A stretch of 64,000 nt of DNA from Cerasicoccus sp. TK19100 (GTDB taxonomy: Bacteria; Verrucomicrobiota; Verrucomicrobiia; Opitutales; Cerasicoccaceae). The notes below the pieces were generated by a model. That model searched no databases, was not told the origin of the DNA, and saw only the letters and a list, made by a program, of their open reading frames with translations. The position numbers and the translations under genes are program-made. Below are positions 63,154-64,000 of this stretch, one piece after another (within the stretch, counting starts at the first letter, position 1; each line of letters opens with the position of its first letter). The DNA lies in NCBI RefSeq assembly GCF_027257155.1, contig NZ_JAPWDU010000004.1:522220-586219 (forward strand). The letters run 5' to 3'.

Positions 63154-64000
63154 TTACTCGGCCAAGCGATCCATGGGGCTGATGACGCCAAACGGCTTTT
63201 TCATCACGTGGGTATAGATCTGCGTGGTTTCAATATTCTCATGGCCCAGCAGCTCCTGCACCGTTCGGATGTCAGCGCCGTTTTCGAGCATGTGCGTGGC
63301 AAAGCTGTGCCGCAGCACGTGCGGCGAGACTGCTTTCTCGATTCCGGCTTTGCCCACCGCCCGACGAAAGGCCGTGCGATACGAGTTGGCTAACACATGA
63401 TGACGCAGCCGCTCACCACTGCGGGGATCCGTGCCCAGCTCTTTCGCGGGGAAAACATACTGCCAGCTCAGCTGCGCCCGAGCCTCGCTATACTTCCGCG
63501 CCAAAGCCGTCGGCATGCTGGCCCCGGCGAACCCCGCCGCCACGTCCTGCACATGCAGGGCGCGCACCCGCTCAACCTGGTCTTGCAAGGCATTGCCCAA
63601 AATTGAGGCAGGACGCTGACGCGGTCTTCATCCCCTTTGCCCCCGCGAACCGTTACCTGCCCGCGATCAAAATCCAGATCCTTCACCCGCAGCCGGATCA
63701 ACTCTGTCGACCGCAGACCGGCCCCATACTGCAGGCGGCCATCAGCCCGAATACCCCCGAAAGCGCAGACAGCAGGCGCTCCGTTTCCTGAACCGACAAA
63801 ACCGTGGGCGTCCGCTGGCGCTTGCGCGAACGCACCGCCCCGCTGAAGTCCACCGATTCCTCACCCCGCACGTGACGGAAAAAGAACAACAACGCATTGA
63901 ATGCCTGATCCTGCGCACTGGGTGCCAGTTCGCGCTCTTCCGCCAAGTAACTCAAAAAAAACGCACCACTTCCCGTGGCGAAACTGTCAATGCATCCTGG
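63154..64000 (-). pseudogene. Integron-type tyrosine recombinase (IntI-like), frameshifted and cut by the window edge
   Basis: Read through three frames, the product is a site-specific recombinase of the integron-integrase type. The C-terminal part (63600 to 63154) holds [32 protein letters not shown] (the extra IntI segment), the catalytic [35 protein letters not shown] with the Tyr nucleophile, and PMDRLAE. The middle part holds RLRVKDLDFDRGQVTVRGGK and [10 protein letters not shown]. The N-terminal part has FNALLFFFRHVRG and VLSVQETERLLSALSGVFGL. Breaks lie at an 8-T run (63954-63961), near 63735 (GCCGCC|TGCAG) and near 63600 (CAATTTTG). Every catalytic residue visible is intact. Recent decay or sequencing error are both possible. 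Confidence 0.85.

Overview
The window looks like a chromosomal segment of a Gram-negative verrucomicrobial bacterium, most likely of the Opitutae type (inference, moderate confidence). Signs are a pseudopilin locus resembling the Verru_Chthon cassette, a PEP-CTERM surface protein, a type I sulfatase, secreted hypothetical proteins, an integron-type integrase, many intergenic inverted-repeat elements and a scarcity of Shine-Dalgarno motifs. No rRNA, tRNA, CRISPR array or prophage was seen. Most of the window is GC-rich; about 21.5-26.7 kb is visibly more AT-rich.

Layout. 1-6.6 kb (minus): a giant TPR protein with an embedded C39-like peptidase (cut by the left edge), an outer-membrane porin and Mpl (murein tripeptide recycling). 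6.8-9.4 kb (plus): hemF, hemE (heme synthesis) and a small secreted protein. 9.5-20.9 kb: a LacI regulator, a family-5 ABC importer compressed into three polypeptides (substrate-binding protein fused to permease, second permease, double ATPase), a secreted protein of unknown function, then a polysaccharide deacetylase and a sulfatase on the minus strand. Two LacI-like palindromes, before the importer and before the secreted protein, suggest one regulon, perhaps for (sulfated) oligosaccharides. 21.5-34.4 kb: a split pseudopilin locus (a 1,478-residue cassette-A-like protein plus partner; then two prepilins, an 827-residue PilX/GspK-like protein and a secreted protein) with a glycoside hydrolase family 2 gene between its halves.

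34.4-46.3 kb: a Rieske oxygenase, a Cas4-like nuclease fused to an XPD/DinG-type helicase, an ArsR regulator divergent from a lysine 2,3-aminomutase homologue, an MFS sugar transporter, leuB, a secreted TPR protein and a PEP-CTERM protein. 46.7-50.3 kb: a phytanoyl-CoA-type dioxygenase divergent from an AraC regulator, followed by an FAD monooxygenase. 50.4-59.6 kb: a small membrane protein, lipoprotein MsrA with two exported unknowns, a family-4 glycosyltransferase, an SpoU-type RNA methylase, a FliA/WhiG-type sigma factor, and a GNAT-tatC-araC operon. 59.8-62.6 kb: pyruvate phosphate dikinase with a Lys/Ala-rich N-terminal tail. 62.9-64 kb: a 22-bp tandem-repeat array beside an integron-type integrase broken by three single-base-scale frameshifts.

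A recurring theme is intergenic elements made of two inverted arms of about 20-40 bp, 40-100 bp apart (REPIN/MITE-like). At least seven such loci of several sequence families occupy the longer gaps between genes.
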